This document shows, piece by piece, positions 60,841 through 64,000 of a stretch of 64,000 nt of DNA. Source of the stretch: Mayamaea pseudoterrestris. Lineage: Eukaryota; Bacillariophyta; Bacillariophyceae; Sellaphorales; Sellaphoraceae. Below the pieces are notes generated by a model. That model saw nothing but the letters and a program-made list of their open reading frames with translations. It was not told where the DNA came from and did no database searches. Each line of letters begins with the position of its first letter. Position 1 is the first letter of the stretch. A program made the position numbers and the translations under genes. Where the stretch lies: positions 434,001 through 498,000 of the forward strand of contig BROI01000022.1 in assembly GCA_027923505.1 (NCBI GenBank), given 5' to 3'.

Positions 60841-63800
60841 TTAACCACGTAAGCTTGTAGACTGACGCAAGCTCTTCTTGCAATTCAAGTTGAATCGCAC
60901 CTTGTTGCTTTCTTTGGACCGTTTTGGCTTCTTGCGGGTTACCTCAGTCCACTCATCGTTAGCTAACTCATCCTCATCCTTAAGTCGGTCCGAGCACCGT
61001 GAAGACTTGCTATTCACAACACCCTCCTTGCTCGTATCGACGACCTTTCTGAAACCATTATAGATGAACGCAGCATGCCTCGTATGCGTCTCCTCCTTAC
61101 AATTCTTTGACGTTATATCAGCAGGGTTCTCTTCCGACTTGATGTACTCAAACTTGATCCGTTTCTCCGCCGTCAGCTCCGTCAGGAACCGATGCCTAAT
61201 GTCAATGTGTTTCGTCCTTTGTCCCACTTGATTATTATCTGCCAAGAATATCGCACCAGTGTTATCCGCATGGATGATAGCTGGGCTTGGAGGATCCTTG
61301 CCAATGATTTCCTTTAACAAGTTCGTCTCGAAGATGATTTCTTTTGCTTCTTCCGCTTGACCAACGTACTCGGCTTCAGTACTTGAAAGGGCAACGCTTC
61401 CTTGTTTCTTCGACTGCCAACTAACCAAGCAGTTGCCTCCGACCGTTGTCAAGTTGCTATTGATGCTGCGCCGATCGTTCTTATCGGACGCCCAATCAGT
61501 GTCGGTGTATCCTTCCGGGCGCAAGTTCTCTGGCGTCCTCAACTTCAATGGCTTGGCGTTATGCTTTAGATATCCCATCAAGCGCGCCCACGCTTCAATG
61601 CTCCTTTCCAGGATTCGCCAAGTGCGATGACAAGTCTCTAACCGCGTTGCTGCAATCTGGGTAGACCTTCCTCACAGCGAAGAGCACTTTGCCGATATGC
61701 TTTCGATACGCCGCCACGTTGATGATGCTTCCTTCGTTCTTCATCAAGACGCTCCCTCCTGCCGCTGGGGTTGGATAGAACTTGAGCTCCCTCCTGATAT
61801 CCTTTTCGAACGCCGCTATCATCTCATCGGTATACTGTTTCATCGAGCACTCGAAGTACACGCCGTGCTCGTCCGATTTCAACTCGTAGTCCACGCCAAG
61901 GAATCGTTCCAACGGACCCAAGTCCTTGATCTCGACATGCTTCTTGATCCAAGCTTTCAACTTGTCTGTTTCGCTTGTGTAGCCCGAGTTGATAACGTCG
62001 TCAACGTAAACCGTCACGATCAAGACCAGTTCACCGTCGACATGCTTTAGAAAGACGCACGGATCCGTCTTCGACTGCACCAAGTTCATGTGCTTCGCAT
62101 CCTTGAGCAGCTTGATAAAGTACTGCTGCCACAGTCTCGACGCGTTCACTTGTCCATACTGGGTCATTGACAGACGAATGCAGTGTCGTGCGATTGAATG
62201 TCCTTCCTTGCGACTCGCAATAGTCTTCGTAAAGGACTGGCGCCTCGATGTACAGCTCCGTCTCCGCTGGCGCTTGCAAGAATGCCGCGCACACATCGAA
62301 CACTTCCGCCACTTTCCACACTTCCGTTCGCTTCGCATTGACTCGCTTGCCTGCATCCAACTGCTTCTTCTTGTATAGCGACACACCAAGATGAGTGCGG
62401 ATTGATTGATCGACTGGCGTCGACGCAAAACTCTCTTCAAAATCAATTCCTGGCACCATTTCGTATCCAAGCACTGTATTCCTTACGCGCGCTTCAATTT
62501 CCTTTGTGATCGGGTTCATCTTGTACGTAAAGACGTTCTTCGTTCCAAGTGTCTTTCGATTAGGAGGACGAGGGACTTCAGTCCACGCTTTGCCATCAAA
62601 CTTGCCATACTCAATGAACGTAGGCTGCTCCCAAGTGGCTCGATTCTGCTCATTGTACGCCTCCCTCCAGTTCTTCGGGACAGGCGGTGGCGACTTGCCT
62701 GAAACCACAGCAAAGACTAGATCTGCAAGGTTAACTGGATCCTCATGGTCACTTGTGATGGATCCTCCCTCCTCGATTGCAATCACGGGCGCGCCAGCCG
62801 TGCCCTCCTCGCCGCTAACGTCGCCAACTCCGATAGGTGCGCCACCATGTGCAAGTTGTTCTCCAGCTTCGATCTCCTCCGTTAAATCAACCACAGCTCC
62901 ACGATCAATCACCTCGTTTAGTACGCGACCTTGCATCAACTGCTGTCCATGGTCAACTTCGATATCAGCAGCTGAATCCCTCCTCAAGGGAGCACCACGA
63001 GAACGAGTCATGATCGGCGAGCGCATCGGCACATTGCGCGGCGGGCGAGGGCCAGTGCGCGCCGGCGCAGTCGTGCCATCATCCTCCACTTTTCCATCCG
63101 GAGGCATTCCACCATGACCAAAGCTCCCCAACGATTCATCGTCAGACTCTTCAAAGAAACCTTCTTCATTGCCATCATCGTCGTCTTCTGTACCCTTTTT
63201 AACGAAAGGATAGACCCACCGAACATCTTTTGTGGCAATCACTTTACGTGTGGATCGCTTGTAAACCAAGCACGTTTCTGCAGCGTGGCGTGGAGCGTGT
63301 CCCACATAAAAGCATTCCTCCGCCTTGGGGACAAAATGGCGTTGATTCACCATGGGGATCTTGTAATAACCACGCGCTCCAAAGGGAAGCAGATTCTTTG
63401 CTCGCACAGGCACAGTCTCTTTGAAAGGGGTGTAAGCGTCGGTATATCCAAGGCGCGGAATCAAATTGTCCTTTACCGTCGCCAGCTCGAGGCAATTTCC
63501 CCACAACGCCATCGTCTCAGCGTGGGTCAACTGATTCTCCTCAGCCATCATACTTGCGTGTCCCTTGTTGCGGATTGTTGGAAACGCTCTCTCCACACGG
63601 CCGTTCTGCATTGGCGTGTGAGGCGCCGTCTGCTCTATCTTGATTCCTCGAACCAAGCATGGCTCGACAAGCAGCTCCCATTCCGGTGCGTTGTCGCAAC
63701 GAAGAAAACGACAACGGAACTCCTTCGCCTTTAACCAATCAATCAACGCAACAATCTGCTCGGTAAACTCGTTCTTCTGAGCGCCAAAGTAGCTCCACTT

Positions 63801-64000
63801 GCGACGAGTTGCATCATCGACGATCAAGCACCAGTAACGATTCTTGCCGAGAGACTCTTTATACGGACCGCTCAAGTCGAGAAACAAACGCTCACCAGGA
63901 TGCTTCGCCTCTATCTCCGTCTTCTTCTTCACGTTCTGCGACTTAGCTTTCGCCTTCTCGCAAGCAACGCAAAAAGCCAACGTTCCGACAAGCTTCCAAC
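60841..64000 (-). mobile_element. Ty1/Copia LTR retrotransposon, broken, runs off the window edge
   Basis: The element lies on the minus strand with its 3' part at about 60841; its 5' part lies beyond the window. In element order one sees an integrase (zinc-finger Cys pair, LDLSGP, DNAPEW), a chromodomain-free acidic linker, a reverse transcriptase (TYKMNPI region, VYVDDVI) and an RNase H (DTDWASDKNDRRS, STEAEYVG, IHADNTGAI). The order integrase before reverse transcriptase identifies Ty1/Copia, and diatoms carry many such (CoDi-type) elements. The coding sequence is interrupted about twice, so this copy looks inactive. Domains are still well conserved, which suggests a fairly recent insertion. 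Treated as a fossil. Confidence 0.9.

Noticed and set aside
62506-63734. Plus-strand frames opposite the retrotransposon
   Set aside because: They lie antisense to recognisable integrase and linker coding sequence and show no independent domain.

Overview
This window looks like nuclear DNA of a diatom, or a close photosynthetic stramenopile relative. Three lines of evidence agree. Short GT-AG spliceosomal introns (about 70-175 bp) interrupt many genes. Several proteins begin with a signal peptide that ends in a Phe-containing motif (HVASF, STEAF, VSAF, ADAF, ATAAF, TLAF) and is followed by a transit region; this ASAFAP-type leader targets proteins to complex red-lineage plastids. The gene content fits as well: plastid ClpP, CCB1, an HPPD and a POR-like reductase, plus a Ty1/Copia element. 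Genes are dense, lie on both strands, and are often divergent with short shared promoters. Apart from domain families I recognise, all functional calls are homology inferences made by eye.

Layout. 0.3-3.2 kb: SAICAR synthetase with a PurE-like front end, then a plastid POR-like reductase. 3.4-5.8 kb: a gene-poor block with a 405-bp inverted-repeat element (MITE candidate), an 89-bp direct duplication and a 48-bp minisatellite. 6.1-10.6 kb: RsmH-type rRNA methyltransferase, an unrecognised myristoylation-motif protein and a DBP3-like helicase. 10.7-14.1 kb: CCB1, a reelin-like surface protein and pantothenate synthetase (four exons). 14.1-18.1 kb: sparse, with one hypothetical and one TPR-like gene. 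18.1-30.8 kb: ADCK1-like kinase, HPPD, an RGG/W2 translation-factor-like protein, ClpP, tRNA-dihydrouridine synthase, HPRT and NDUFAF6. 31.4-36.7 kb: dsRBD protein, small membrane protein, PA-RING ubiquitin ligase and V-ATPase subunit C. 36.8-42.5 kb: a giant inositol-polyphosphate 5-phosphatase divergent from signal peptide peptidase. 42.9-54.5 kb: small DUF3128 protein, unknowns, a glycosyltransferase, a VPS9-domain protein and an aspartic protease. 54.5-56.8 kb: a tandem pair of secreted CAP proteins, each with an N-terminal cystine-knot-like module. 57-60.6 kb: plastid pirin, BTB/BACK-like protein and an IMP-type signal peptidase. 60.8 kb to the window end: a broken Ty1/Copia retrotransposon.

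The genes do not form one pathway. Six proteins share predicted plastid import. Several promoters share a GTACCGG element that I found only outside coding sequence, a candidate regulatory feature that may not have been described. The other most notable items are the knottin-CAP pair, the signal peptidase gene that has no in-frame ATG next to the retrotransposon, the lumen-type leader on the POR-like reductase, and the enlarged HPPD.
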